The notes under the pieces: generated by a model
Databases searched by the model: none
What the model was told of the DNA's origin: nothing
What the model saw: the letters and a program-made list of their open reading frames with translations, nothing else
Translations under genes and position numbers: made by a program
NCBI GenBank assembly: GCA_964628055.1
Contig: CAZVNL010000047.1
Coordinates: forward strand, 1-14,469
Direction of reading: 5' to 3'
Length of the DNA: 14,469 nucleotides
Origin: CAZBEL01 sp964628055
Lineage (GTDB): Bacteria > Fidelibacterota > Marinisomatia > Marinisomatales > TCS56
In this document: piece by piece, positions 1 to 7,137 of the stretch
Layout: each line of letters begins with the position of its first letter
How positions within the stretch are numbered: the stretch's first letter is position 1

Positions 1-41
1 ATACGGTAGGCGCTGGCGTGGTAACGGAGATTCTGGAATAA
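1..41 (+). CDS. tuf: Elongation factor Tu, C-terminal end only (5' truncated by window edge)
   Basis: Only the last 12 codons and the TAA stop (39-41) are present; the reading frame begins at base 3. They read TVGAGVVTEILE, matching the end of domain III of bacterial EF-Tu, the GTPase that delivers aminoacyl-tRNA to the ribosomal A site. The stop codon is part of the SD sequence of the next gene, rpmG (AAGGA at 40-44). A second tuf gene begins at 14426, so the genome appears to have two tuf genes flanking this block. The order tuf, then tRNA-Trp, secE and nusG downstream is the common tufB arrangement, which supports the call despite the short fragment. Confidence 0.88.
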   Translation, partial: TVGAGVVTEILE

Positions 42-50
42 GGACTGAAC

Positions 51-215
51 ATGGCTGGAAATAGCAAAAGAACCATCATCTATATCGAAAGCACGGCCAA
101 CACCGGGTACCGGTACACGATTACGAAGAGCAAACGTCGTCATCCGGAGCGAGTGGAATATAAAAAATATGATCCCGTCGTTCGGAAACACGTCATCTTC
201 AAGGAAACGAAATAA
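51..215 (+). CDS. rpmG: 50S ribosomal protein L33 (cysteine-free type)
   Basis: This 54-residue protein starts MAGNSKRTIIYIES and ends with VRKHVIFKETK. It closely resembles the E. coli-type L33 of the large subunit near the E site: an N-terminal basic strand, a central TGYRYTITKSKRR segment (18-30), a PERVEYKKYDPV segment (32-43) and the HVIFKE end. It contains no cysteine, so it is the zinc-independent form; zinc-binding L33 has two CxxC pairs. The ATG at 51 follows AAGGA (40-44) by six bases, and that SD overlaps the tuf stop codon, so the two genes are probably cotranscribed and translationally coupled. Its place between tuf and secE fits many bacterial genomes. The length is normal for the family. 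Confidence 0.95.
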   Translation: MAGNSKRTIIYIESTANTGYRYTITKSKRRHPERVEYKKYDPVVRKHVIFKETK

Positions 216-283
216 GTTTCCCTGTTACGGAAGCTGATCGTAAGTCCCGATGAATAGGATTACCTCACAATGGAATTTGCCCT

Positions 284-296
284 CCTGTATTACAGG
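284..296. repeat. Short inverted repeat in the rpmG to tRNA-Trp spacer
   Basis: CCTGTA and TACAGG flank a single T at 290, giving a 13-base palindrome; as RNA it could fold as a five-base-pair hairpin with an ATT loop. No T-tract follows, so it does not look like an intrinsic terminator. It may be a processing hairpin, an operator or chance. The rest of the 130-base spacer (216-345) shows no gene and no convincing sigma-70 promoter. A weaker TTACG/CGTAA dyad lies at 225-243. Confidence 0.35.
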
Positions 297-345
297 GTGC
301 GATGACAACCGACAACTTTCCATATCCTTGTATTTGACTGAAATT

Positions 346-418
346 AGGAGCGTAGCTCAATTGGTAGAGCACCGGTCTCCAAAACCGGGGGTTGCGGGTT
401 CAATTCCTGCCGCTCCTG
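346..418 (+). tRNA. trnW: tRNA-Trp, anticodon CCA
   Basis: A full cloverleaf can be drawn. The acceptor stem AGGAGCG (346-352) pairs with CGCTCCT (411-417). The D stem GCTC/GAGC is at 355-358 and 367-370. The anticodon stem CCGGT/ACCGG is at 372-376 and 384-388, with loop CTCCAAA (377-383) giving anticodon CCA at 379-381. A five-base variable loop is followed by T stem GCGGG/CCTGC with loop TTCAATT (399-405); the T stem has one G-U pair (396-408). The discriminator base is G418, as usual for bacterial tRNA-Trp. The next bases are CAA, so the 3' CCA end is not encoded and must be added by nucleotidyltransferase. Its position just before secE-nusG is conserved in many bacteria. Confidence 0.97.
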
Positions 419-431
419 CAACAAATTAATC

Positions 432-515
432 ATGCCAAAAATGAAACAAATCCAAACCCCGTTGGGCAGCGCTAGGTACTTCAGGTTGATCCAATTAATA
501 CTGGTGAGTTCATGA
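432..515 (+). other. Possible 27-codon upstream ORF overlapping the secE start
   Basis: An ATG at 432 opens a frame that runs 27 codons to TGA at 513-515, overlapping the secE ATG (512-514) as ATGA. The peptide would begin MPKMKQIQTPLG and end LILVSS. No SD precedes the ATG at 432 (or the in-frame ATG at 441), and an open frame this short is not unlikely by chance. It accounts for nearly all of the 93-base tRNA-secE spacer, which otherwise shows no clear promoter or terminator. A real leader peptide is possible but unproven. Confidence 0.12.
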
Positions 516-694
516 TAAAAAAGGTTACCCAATTTTTTTCCGACGTGAACTTCGAGATAAAAAAGGTCACCTGGCCCACGTGGGATGAATTGAAAGGGTC
601 TACGATTGTGGTGCTGGTGCTTTCCTTGGTCTTGGCCTTCTTCCTTTTCGTGGTGGATTTAATTTTATCTAAGGTTTTAAACATCCTGTTGTAA
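512..694 (+). CDS. secE: Preprotein translocase subunit SecE
   Basis: The 60-residue protein has the short single-span SecE architecture: an amphipathic cytoplasmic N-terminus, the conserved KKVTWPTWDEL motif (17-27), and one hydrophobic segment at about 31-53 (STIVVLVLSLVLAFFLF and onward). SecE clamps SecY in the inner membrane and is essential for Sec-dependent export. It lacks the two extra N-terminal spans of the E. coli protein, which is the usual state outside gammaproteobacteria. The ATG at 512 is preceded by GGTGAG (503-508). nusG starts two bases after the stop, the near-universal secE-nusG pairing. Confidence 0.96.
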   Translation: MIKKVTQFFSDVNFEIKKVTWPTWDELKGSTIVVLVLSLVLAFFLFVVDLILSKVLNILL

Positions 695-696
695 TT

Positions 697-1224
697 ATGG
701 AATGGTATGCCCTAAGAGTCATCTCGGGAAAGGAAAAGAAAATCCGAGAAACACTACTCCTGGAAGTGGAGCGCAGCGGTTACCAGGAAGAGATCCTGGA
801 GGTCCTGGTCCCCTCGGAGAATATTATCGAAATGCGCGACGGGAAGAAAAAGGTTCGTAACCGGGTCTTTTTCCCGGGTTATCTGTTGGTCAAGATGAAT
901 ATGAGCAAGGAAGCCCGCTTCTTAGTGGAAAATGTCAATGGTGTTATGAGTTTTGTGGGCCCCAAGGGCGATCCCCAACCCCTGAAGCCGGATGAGATTA
1001 ATCGTATTTTAGGCGTCGTGGAAGGACGGGAAGGACAGGAAGTGCTTGCCTTTCCCTTTAAGGTGGGGGATGCGGTCAAGGTAACTGATGGACCTTTCAT
1101 GGATTTTACGGGATTCGTCCAGGAAGTGAATGATGAAAAACAGAAGCTTAAGGTTTCCGTGAGCATTTTCGGTCGCCCTACACCCATCGAATTAGATTTC
1201 CTTCAAGTGGAATTGGAGAAATAA
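697..1224 (+). CDS. nusG: Transcription termination/antitermination factor NusG
   Basis: The 175-residue protein has the two NusG domains. The N-terminal (NGN) domain opens with EWYALRVISGKEKKI and includes RVFFPGYLLVKM (56-67); it binds the beta' clamp helices of RNA polymerase. The C-terminal KOW domain spans about 121-175, starting FKVGDAVKVTDGPF. That domain contacts Rho or ribosomal protein S10. No large insert separates the domains. The length matches the family (about 180). The ATG lies two bases after the secE stop and has no evident SD, so translation probably depends on ribosomes finishing secE. Having nusG beside the genes for its polymerase partners and for ribosomal proteins is the standard order. 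Confidence 0.97.
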   Translation: MEWYALRVISGKEKKIRETLLLEVERSGYQEEILEVLVPSENIIEMRDGKKKVRNRVFFPGYLLVKMNMSKEARFLVENVNGVMSFVGPKGDPQPLKPDEINRILGVVEGREGQEVLAFPFKVGDAVKVTDGPFMDFTGFVQEVNDEKQKLKVSVSIFGRPTPIELDFLQVELEK

Positions 1225-1234
1225 GGATTTAGCC

Positions 1235-1657
1235 ATGGCAAAAAAGGTTGTTGGATTTATCAAGTTACAAATACTTGCCGGTAAGGCCAATCCGGCTCCC
1301 CCCGTGGGACCCGCTTTGGGGCAGCATGGTGTAAACATCATGGAGTTTTGCAAGGCTTTCAATGCCGCGACTCAGGATCAAATAGGAATGATCATCCCCG
1401 TGGAAATTACGGTGTATGCTGACCGGAGTTTTACTTACATCACTAAAACACCTCCCGCAGCGGTGTTGTTGAAGAAGGCGGCGAATATCGAAAAGGGGTC
1501 CAGCGAACCCAATCGGGATAAAGTGGGGAAGGTTACTGAGGAAGATTTGCGGCAAATCGCCGAATTGAAAATGAAAGATTTAAACGCCAATACCATTGAA
1601 GCTGCCGCTGAAATGATCCGGGGCACGGCACGTAGCATGGGGATCGAAGTCCAATGA
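1235..1657 (+). CDS. rplK: 50S ribosomal protein L11
   Basis: The 140-residue protein has the two L11 domains. The N-terminal domain carries the proline-rich stretch NPAPPVGPALGQHGVN (19-34), the region targeted by thiostrepton-type drugs. The C-terminal rRNA-binding domain contains KTPPAAVLLKKAA (71-83) and the family signature TARSMGI (131-137). L11 binds the GTPase-associated centre of 23S rRNA at the base of the stalk. The SD AAGGA (1223-1227) overlaps the nusG stop codon and lies seven bases before the ATG. The last bases overlap rplA by four (ATGA at 1654-1657). No truncation or insertion is seen. Confidence 0.98.
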   Translation: MAKKVVGFIKLQILAGKANPAPPVGPALGQHGVNIMEFCKAFNAATQDQIGMIIPVEITVYADRSFTYITKTPPAAVLLKKAANIEKGSSEPNRDKVGKVTEEDLRQIAELKMKDLNANTIEAAAEMIRGTARSMGIEVQ

Positions 1658-2352
1658 GTCCGAAGAAAAAATCCAAACGTCAAAAGAATAATTATGCTCG
1701 CATTGATCGCACAAAAACCTACGCCTTGGATCGGGCGCTGGATCTGATTCAAGAACTGAATCACGTGGGATTTGATGAGTCGGTGGATATGGCCATTAAT
1801 TTAGGTGTTGACCCCCGCCATGCTGAGCAAAATATCCGGGTAACCACCAGCCTGCCCCATGGCACGGGTAAAAAGGTGAAAGTTTTAGTCTTGACCCGGG
1901 GCCCCAAAGAAGCCGAAGCCAAGGAGGCTGGGGCGGATTATGTTGGAAACGACGACTATATCGAAAAGATAAAATCTGGCTGGGTGGATGTGGACAAAAT
2001 CGTGGCTACCCCCGATATGATGCCGCTTCTGGGAAGATTGGGTAAGATTTTAGGACCGAAAGGACTCATGCCCAATCCCAAGAGTGGAACCGTGACTATG
2101 GATGTGGCCCAGGCAGTCCGCAATCTCAAGGCGGGGCAAATAGAATTACGCGTCGAGAAGAATGGAATCATTCACACTTCTTGCGGAAAAGTGTCGTTTT
2201 CCAAAGAGGCCCTGAAGGAGAATATCCGCACCGTTTATGAAACGATTCTCAAGGCCAAACCAGCAGCAGTTAAAGGACAATATCTAAAGAAGATAACCCT
2301 GTCTTCTACCATGGGACCGGGGATTAAACTGGACCATACAACCATAAGGTAA
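1654..2352 (+). CDS. rplA: 50S ribosomal protein L1
   Basis: The 232-residue protein is full length for bacterial L1. It has a lysine-rich N-terminus, SLPHGTGK (66-73), and the signature GRLGKILGPKGLMPNPK (127-143), which lies in domain II. L1 forms the mobile stalk near the E site that helps release deacylated tRNA. In E. coli it also represses its own rplK-rplA mRNA. The ATG overlaps the rplK stop in an ATGA junction, which implies translational coupling and balanced L11:L1 synthesis. The final codons ATAAGG supply the SD for rplJ. An autoregulatory L1 mRNA site is plausible around the rplK start but I cannot identify one. Confidence 0.98.
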   Translation: MSPKKKSKRQKNNYARIDRTKTYALDRALDLIQELNHVGFDESVDMAINLGVDPRHAEQNIRVTTSLPHGTGKKVKVLVLTRGPKEAEAKEAGADYVGNDDYIEKIKSGWVDVDKIVATPDMMPLLGRLGKILGPKGLMPNPKSGTVTMDVAQAVRNLKAGQIELRVEKNGIIHTSCGKVSFSKEALKENIRTVYETILKAKPAAVKGQYLKKITLSSTMGPGIKLDHTTIR

Positions 2353-2358
2353 CCCACC

Positions 2359-2883
2359 ATGCCCAATCAGAAAAATATTGATCAAGTCGCTGTATTAGCG
2401 GAGAAACTGGGGCGCGCCAAGGCGGTCTACTTCACGGACTATCAGGGATTGGACGTGGCGAACATCACCGTTTTGCGCCGGCGATTTACGGAAGAAGCAG
2501 TGGAGTTCCGGGTGGCGAAAAATACGCTCATTAAAATTGCCGCGGAAAAATCCAACCTGCCAGCATTAAACGAAACGGTTCTGGCCGGTCCCACGGCTCT
2601 AGCCATTGCCTACGAAGAACCTGCCACCCCCGCCAAAATCATAAAAGAATTTACCAAAACACTCGAAAAACCGGAGGTTAAGGGCATCCTTTTCGAAGGC
2701 TCCCTATTAGGTAAAGAAGCTTTCGACAAGATTGCCAATCTACCTTCTCGGGAGGTTCTTCTAGGGCAATTGGTGGGTCTATTGCAAAGTCCCCTCACCA
2801 AGCTGGTACGCACCTTGAGTGGTTCAATGACCAAGCTGGTAGGTGTTTTGGATAGTTTAAGAGAAGAAAAATCTAAAACGTAA
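2359..2883 (+). CDS. rplJ: 50S ribosomal protein L10 (stalk base)
   Basis: The 174-residue protein has the L10 layout: an N-terminal globular rRNA-binding domain with AKAVYFTDYQGLDVANITVL (20-39) and FRVAKNTL (50-57), then a C-terminal helix from about 141 (LLQSPLTKLVRTLSGSMTKL) to which L7/L12 dimers attach. L10 anchors the stalk to 23S rRNA beside L11. The ATG follows AAGGT (2346-2350) by eight bases, and that SD spans the end of rplA. The gap to rplA is only six bases, so the long regulatory leader found before E. coli rplJ is absent here. rplL follows after 17 bases. Confidence 0.97.
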   Translation: MPNQKNIDQVAVLAEKLGRAKAVYFTDYQGLDVANITVLRRRFTEEAVEFRVAKNTLIKIAAEKSNLPALNETVLAGPTALAIAYEEPATPAKIIKEFTKTLEKPEVKGILFEGSLLGKEAFDKIANLPSREVLLGQLVGLLQSPLTKLVRTLSGSMTKLVGVLDSLREEKSKT

Positions 2884-2900
2884 ACTAAGGAGTTACGATC

Positions 2901-3284
2901 ATGGCTGAAATCACCAGAGCAAATGTACTGGAATATTTGGAATTGGCGAATATGCTGGAGATCTCTGAACTCATTAAAGAGATCGAGGACAAATTCGGTG
3001 TTACGGCGGCTGCACCCGTAGCTGTCGCCGCTGCAGCCCCCGCGGCTGGCGGGCAAGAAGCGGCTGAGGAAAAAACGGAATTTGACGTTATCCTCACCAA
3101 CATTGGCCAGCAAAAAATCAACGTTATTAAGACCGTGCGGGCCATTACTAACCTTGGTCTTAAAGAAGCAAAAGAACTAGTGGACTCGGCTCCCAAGGCT
3201 ATCAAAGAAGGCGTTTCTCAAGCCGAAGCAGACGAAATCAAGGCTAAACTGGAAGAGGCAGGTGCCACGGTAGAGTTGAAATAA
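2901..3284 (+). CDS. rplL: 50S ribosomal protein L7/L12 (stalk)
   Basis: The 127-residue acidic protein has the L7/L12 arrangement: an N-terminal dimerisation and L10-binding helical domain (about 1-34), an alanine/proline-rich flexible hinge (about 36-55), and a C-terminal domain (about 59-127). The last contains KINVIKTVRAITNLGLKEAK (72-91) and ends GATVELK. The C-terminal domain recruits and stimulates IF2, EF-Tu, EF-G and RF3. The SD AAGGAG (2887-2892) is strong and sits eight bases before the ATG. This fits the need for several L7/L12 copies per ribosome. A 64-base spacer separates it from rpoB. Confidence 0.98.
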   Translation: MAEITRANVLEYLELANMLEISELIKEIEDKFGVTAAAPVAVAAAAPAAGGQEAAEEKTEFDVILTNIGQQKINVIKTVRAITNLGLKEAKELVDSAPKAIKEGVSQAEADEIKAKLEEAGATVELK

Positions 3285-3335
3285 CTGCCCCCGGTACCAC
3301 ACATTACATCGTCTTTCTAAACTTCATTTCATCAT

Positions 3336-3343
3336 AAAGGAGG
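3336..3343 (+). promoter_or_regulatory. Strong ribosome binding site that fixes the TTG start of rpoB
   Basis: AAAGGAGG is a near-perfect anti-SD complement. It ends five bases before the TTG at 3349. No in-frame ATG or GTG lies nearby, and the TTG start gives an N-terminus of normal RpoB length. The rest of the 64-base rplL-rpoB spacer (3285-3348) shows no strong hairpin, terminator or promoter. Confidence 0.85.
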
Positions 3344-3348
3344 CCTCA

Positions 3349-6300
3349 TTGGTATCCTCAACTAATCGTCCCCTAAAACGGGTAACCTTCGGACGGATCA
3401 ACCCCATTGTTGATATTCCGGATCTTCTCTCGGTCCAAAAGGGATCCTTCCAGCAATTTATACAGGAAAACGTGCCGGAAGACGAACGAGAATTGACCGG
3501 ATTGGAATCAGTCTTTCGGAGTGTTTTCCCCTTAGAAGATTCCCATCGTAATTACGTCCTGGAATATAAATCCTACTTCCTGGGATTGCCGAAATATACC
3601 CCGGAAGAGTGTATCGATCGCGGCGTTACTTATTCTGTCCCCCTGAAAGTCCGACTCATTCTGCACATCACCGATGAGGAGAATCGGAATATCTACGCCC
3701 AGAGTATCGAACAAGAGGTCTACTTTGGCAACATTCCCTATATGACCGATAAAGGGACGTTCATTATTAATGGCGCCGAGCGGGTCATCGTTTCCCAGTT
3801 ACAACGGTCACCAGGCGTATTCTTCGACGAATCTATTCATCCCAACGGAACCAAATTATTCCAGGCGCGGATTATTCCCTTCCGGGGTAGCTGGGTCGAC
3901 TTCACGACGGATATTAACGACTGCTTGTTTACCATTATCGATCGCCGGCGGAAATTCCCTGTAACCATGTTGCTAAGAACCCTGGGATTCTCAACGAATC
4001 GGGACATCTTTAATGCCTTCGGCTGTATCTCGGTATTTAACCTTCGCAAGGATCCAGCGGAATCCATCATTGGAACGACGATCATTGAGGACATCGTGGA
4101 TACCCATACGGGGGAGATTTTTTACGAAGGGGGTACCGAGGTCACCCAGGAAGTTATTGACCATCTCAAGGAAGCCGGCATCAAGACCATCGAGGTCGTG
4201 GATGGCAATCGCAATTTTTCCGGCATGCTCCTGTTGAATACGGTAATAAAAGATCCGACGCACAACACCGAGGAGGCCCTCAGCGTCGTATATCAGCTTC
4301 TCCGCTCTGGTGAACCACCCAACTTGGAAACTGCCCAGAAGTTTATTGACCGTATCTTCTTCAGTCCTAAGAAATATGACTTAGGGCAGGTGGGGCGCTA
4401 TCGCTTGAACCAGCAATTCGACCTGGATGTCCCGGTGGAGAACACCGTGTTGACCATGGACGATATCATTCAGGTACTCCATCATCTCATTGAGATGCGC
4501 AAGGGTGAACGCGGCCCCGATGACATTGACCATTTGGGCAATCGTCGGGTGAAAACGGTGGGCGAGCAATTGACCAATCAATTTAGTATTGCCTTAAGCC
4601 GGATGATTCGCACCATCCACGAACGAATGAACCTGCGGGAGGCGGAAACCCTCACACCCCAGGATTTGATTAATGCCCGCGTAGTTACCACGGTCATTAA
4701 CACCTTTTTCGGCACCAGTCAGTTGTCGCAGTTTGGTGATCAGACGAATCCCTTGGCGGAAGTGACCCATAAGCGGCGTATTTCGGCCTTAGGCCCCGGG
4801 GGTCTCACTCGGGAGCGAGCTGGGTTTGAAGTACGTGACGTTCACTACACCCATTACGGTCGTCTCTGTCCCATTGAAACACCGGAAGGCCCCAATATCG
4901 GGCTCATTTCTTCTCTGGCGCTTTTTGCCAAGGTGAATAAACATGGCTTTATCGAGGCTCCTTACCGTATCGTCAATCGTAAAAACGGTTCGGCTATCGT
5001 CACGGATAAAGTAGAATACCTCTCCGCCGACGATGAGGATCGGGTGATGATCGCCCAGTCGAACGCTGCCATTGATAAGTATCATCGCCTGGCAGAGGAA
5101 CGGGTACGCGCCCGTATTCGCGGTGATTTTCCGGTGGTAACCCCGGAAAACGTGGACTACATGGACGTAGCACCGAACCAGATTCTTAGTGTGGCCGCAG
5201 CGTTAATTCCCTTCCTCGATCACGATGATGCTAACCGTGCCCTCATGGGTTCCAATATGCAACGTCAGTCGGTGCCACTCATGCGCCCGGGGATCCCGTT
5301 AGTAGGAACGGGTTTGGAATCCAAAGTAGCCCGCGACTCATGCGCCTGTATCATATCGCCTGTGGCTGGTGAAGTAGTCTATGTTGACGCCAAACGCATC
5401 GTGATTAAGATCGACGAAATTCCCGACGAACTCACCCTGGTGGAAGGATCTAACTTAGTAGAAATTCCTCTGCTGAAGTATCATCGTACAAACCAGAACA
5501 CGGCCAACAACCAGAAGCCCTTGGTCCACGTAGGTGACCGGGTTAAAAAGGGTCAGGCCATTGCCGATGGCGCTTCCTGCGATCAGGGTTCCTTGGCCCT
5601 GGGACGGAATATTCTCGTGGCGTTCATGCCCTGGCGGGGATACAATTTCGAAGATGCCATCGTTATAAGTGAGCGTTTGGTGAAAGATGACGAATTTACC
5701 AGTGTGCATATTAACGAAGTGGAGTTGGAGGTTAGGGATACCAAACGAGGTGAAGAGGAATTCACACCCGAAATCCCCAATGTGAGCGAGGAGGCCACCA
5801 AGGAGTTAAATCCGGAAGGCGTGATTCGTATAGGGGCACTGGTCCGTGAAGGGGATATCCTCATTGGCAAGGTAACCCCAAAGGGTGAGACGGATCCTTC
5901 GCCGGAGGAAAAACTGCTTCGCGCCATTTTCGGTGAAAAAGCCGGAGAAGTGAAAGATTCCTCTAAGCGGGCTGATCCGGGTATTCAGGGTGTCGTCATC
6001 AATACCAAGCTATTCCAAAAACGTAGCCGGTCGACAGCCAGTGAAGAAAAAACCCAAATCCTGATCTTGCAAAAGAAATCCCACGAAGTGAAACAGGTGT
6101 TGAAGAAGGCCCGTGATGAGAAATTAATCGCCCTCTTAAAAGACCAGATTTCAGAAGGGATTCGCGACATTGCCACCCATAAGACCCTCATTAAAAAATC
6201 TACCCGGTTGACCATTAAACGGCTCCGCAGTTTCGACTTGGAACGGTTTGCTCAGGATACACCCTGGATCAGTGACAGGGAGGTGTGGAAAAAAATTAAA

Positions 6301-7125
6301 ACCGTATGGCGCTTGTTCTACCGAGAATGGAAGAAGGTGGAAGAAAACTTAGAGCGGGAAATTTTTAAACTGAAAGTTGGGGATGAACTTCAGCCCGGCA
6401 TTTTAAAGTTGGCCAAGGTGTATATTGCCAACAAGCGGAAGATTCAGGTGGGCGATAAGATGGCCGGCCGTCATGGAAATAAAGGGGTGGTGGCAACCAT
6501 TGTCCCTGAGGAAGACATGCCTTTCTTGGAAGACGGTACCCCGGTAGATATTGTACTGAACCCCCTGGGCGTTCCTTCCCGGATGAATCTCGGGCAACTT
6601 TATGAAACCATGCTCGGCTGGGCCGGAAGTGTCCTGGACGTCCGCTACGAAACACCCGCTTTTGACGGCGCCACCCCTGAAGAGGTGGAGGCTGAATTGA
6701 AAAAAGCCAGTCTGCCAGTTTCGGGAAAAATTATTCTTTACGACGGACAGACAGGAGAACCGTTCCATAATCCCGTAACCGTGGGCATGATCTACATGAT
6801 GAAACTCAGCCACATGGTTGACGATAAGATGCATGCTCGCTCTACGGGTCCCTATTCCCTCATCACCCAACAACCTCTGGGTGGGAAAGCCCAACGTGGG
6901 GGGCAACGATTCGGGGAGATGGAATGTTGGGCTTTAGAGGCTTACGGGGCTGCCCATACGTTACAAGAAATCTTAACTGTGAAGTCAGATGATGTGGAAG
7001 GCCGATCCAAGGTGTACAATGCCATTGTACGCGGGGAGGATATGCCACCCTTTGGGGCCCCTGAGTCCTTCAGTGTGCTCATCAAAGAGCTTCAAGGGTT
7101 AGGCTTAGATATTGAACTTGAATAA
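3349..7125 (+). CDS. rpoB: DNA-directed RNA polymerase subunit beta
   Basis: The 1258-residue protein is full length. The rifampicin-pocket region starts FFGTSQLSQFGDQTNPLAEV (453-472) and keeps the drug-contact positions Q461, D464, H474 and S479 (E. coli Q513, D516, H526, S531). Next come the GPGGLTRERAGFEVRDVH and CPIETPEGPNIGLIS blocks. The active-site lysines are K1037 and K1045 in VGDKMAGRHGNKGVV (1034-1048). A highly basic, largely helical insert at about 893-1008 occupies the site of the E. coli SI2 insertion. The protein forms one pincer of RNA polymerase and part of the catalytic centre. The start is TTG at 3349 behind a strong SD. rpoC follows after 12 bases. Overall sequence resembles FCB-group RpoB (for example YTPEECIDRGVTYSVPLK). 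Confidence 0.98.
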   Translation: MVSSTNRPLKRVTFGRINPIVDIPDLLSVQKGSFQQFIQENVPEDERELTGLESVFRSVFPLEDSHRNYVLEYKSYFLGLPKYTPEECIDRGVTYSVPLKVRLILHITDEENRNIYAQSIEQEVYFGNIPYMTDKGTFIINGAERVIVSQLQRSPGVFFDESIHPNGTKLFQARIIPFRGSWVDFTTDINDCLFTIIDRRRKFPVTMLLRTLGFSTNRDIFNAFGCISVFNLRKDPAESIIGTTIIEDIVDTHTGEIFYEGGTEVTQEVIDHLKEAGIKTIEVVDGNRNFSGMLLLNTVIKDPTHNTEEALSVVYQLLRSGEPPNLETAQKFIDRIFFSPKKYDLGQVGRYRLNQQFDLDVPVENTVLTMDDIIQVLHHLIEMRKGERGPDDIDHLGNRRVKTVGEQLTNQFSIALSRMIRTIHERMNLREAETLTPQDLINARVVTTVINTFFGTSQLSQFGDQTNPLAEVTHKRRISALGPGGLTRERAGFEVRDVHYTHYGRLCPIETPEGPNIGLISSLALFAKVNKHGFIEAPYRIVNRKNGSAIVTDKVEYLSADDEDRVMIAQSNAAIDKYHRLAEERVRARIRGDFPVVTPENVDYMDVAPNQILSVAAALIPFLDHDDANRALMGSNMQRQSVPLMRPGIPLVGTGLESKVARDSCACIISPVAGEVVYVDAKRIVIKIDEIPDELTLVEGSNLVEIPLLKYHRTNQNTANNQKPLVHVGDRVKKGQAIADGASCDQGSLALGRNILVAFMPWRGYNFEDAIVISERLVKDDEFTSVHINEVELEVRDTKRGEEEFTPEIPNVSEEATKELNPEGVIRIGALVREGDILIGKVTPKGETDPSPEEKLLRAIFGEKAGEVKDSSKRADPGIQGVVINTKLFQKRSRSTASEEKTQILILQKKSHEVKQVLKKARDEKLIALLKDQISEGIRDIATHKTLIKKSTRLTIKRLRSFDLERFAQDTPWISDREVWKKIKTVWRLFYREWKKVEENLEREIFKLKVGDELQPGILKLAKVYIANKRKIQVGDKMAGRHGNKGVVATIVPEEDMPFLEDGTPVDIVLNPLGVPSRMNLGQLYETMLGWAGSVLDVRYETPAFDGATPEEVEAELKKASLPVSGKIILYDGQTGEPFHNPVTVGMIYMMKLSHMVDDKMHARSTGPYSLITQQPLGGKAQRGGQRFGEMECWALEAYGAAHTLQEILTVKSDDVEGRSKVYNAIVRGEDMPPFGAPESFSVLIKELQGLGLDIELE

Positions 7126-7130
7126 GGGGA
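7124..7130 (+). promoter_or_regulatory. Ribosome binding site for rpoC overlapping the rpoB stop codon
   Basis: AAGGGGA begins inside the rpoB TAA (7123-7125) and ends seven bases before the TTG at 7138. It supports the TTG start and suggests translational coupling of beta and beta'. Confidence 0.75.
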
Positions 7131-7137
7131 TACTACC

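Noticed and set aside
51..215. L33 lacking zinc-binding cysteines as a degenerate gene
   Set aside because: The cysteine-free form is a well-known functional L33 type, found in E. coli, and the rest of the protein is intact.
344..532. 62-codon minus-strand frame across tRNA-Trp
   Set aside because: Its translation includes the complement of the tRNA (the ERQELNPQPPVLETGALPIEL type peptide is a familiar spurious product of antisense tRNA).
3285..3348. Attenuator or RNase III site between rplL and rpoB as in E. coli
   Set aside because: The spacer is only 64 bases and shows no substantial stem; only the SD for rpoB is evident.
4705..4788. Possible rifampicin-resistance allele in RpoB (Gly at the E. 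coli M515 position, Thr at N518, Ala at S522)
   Set aside because: The main contact residues Q461, D464, H474 and S479 are wild-type, and the differences look like lineage variation.
6403..6906. 167-codon minus-strand frame inside rpoB
   Set aside because: It is antisense to the catalytic lysine block of RpoB and has no domain signature; it is a coding shadow.
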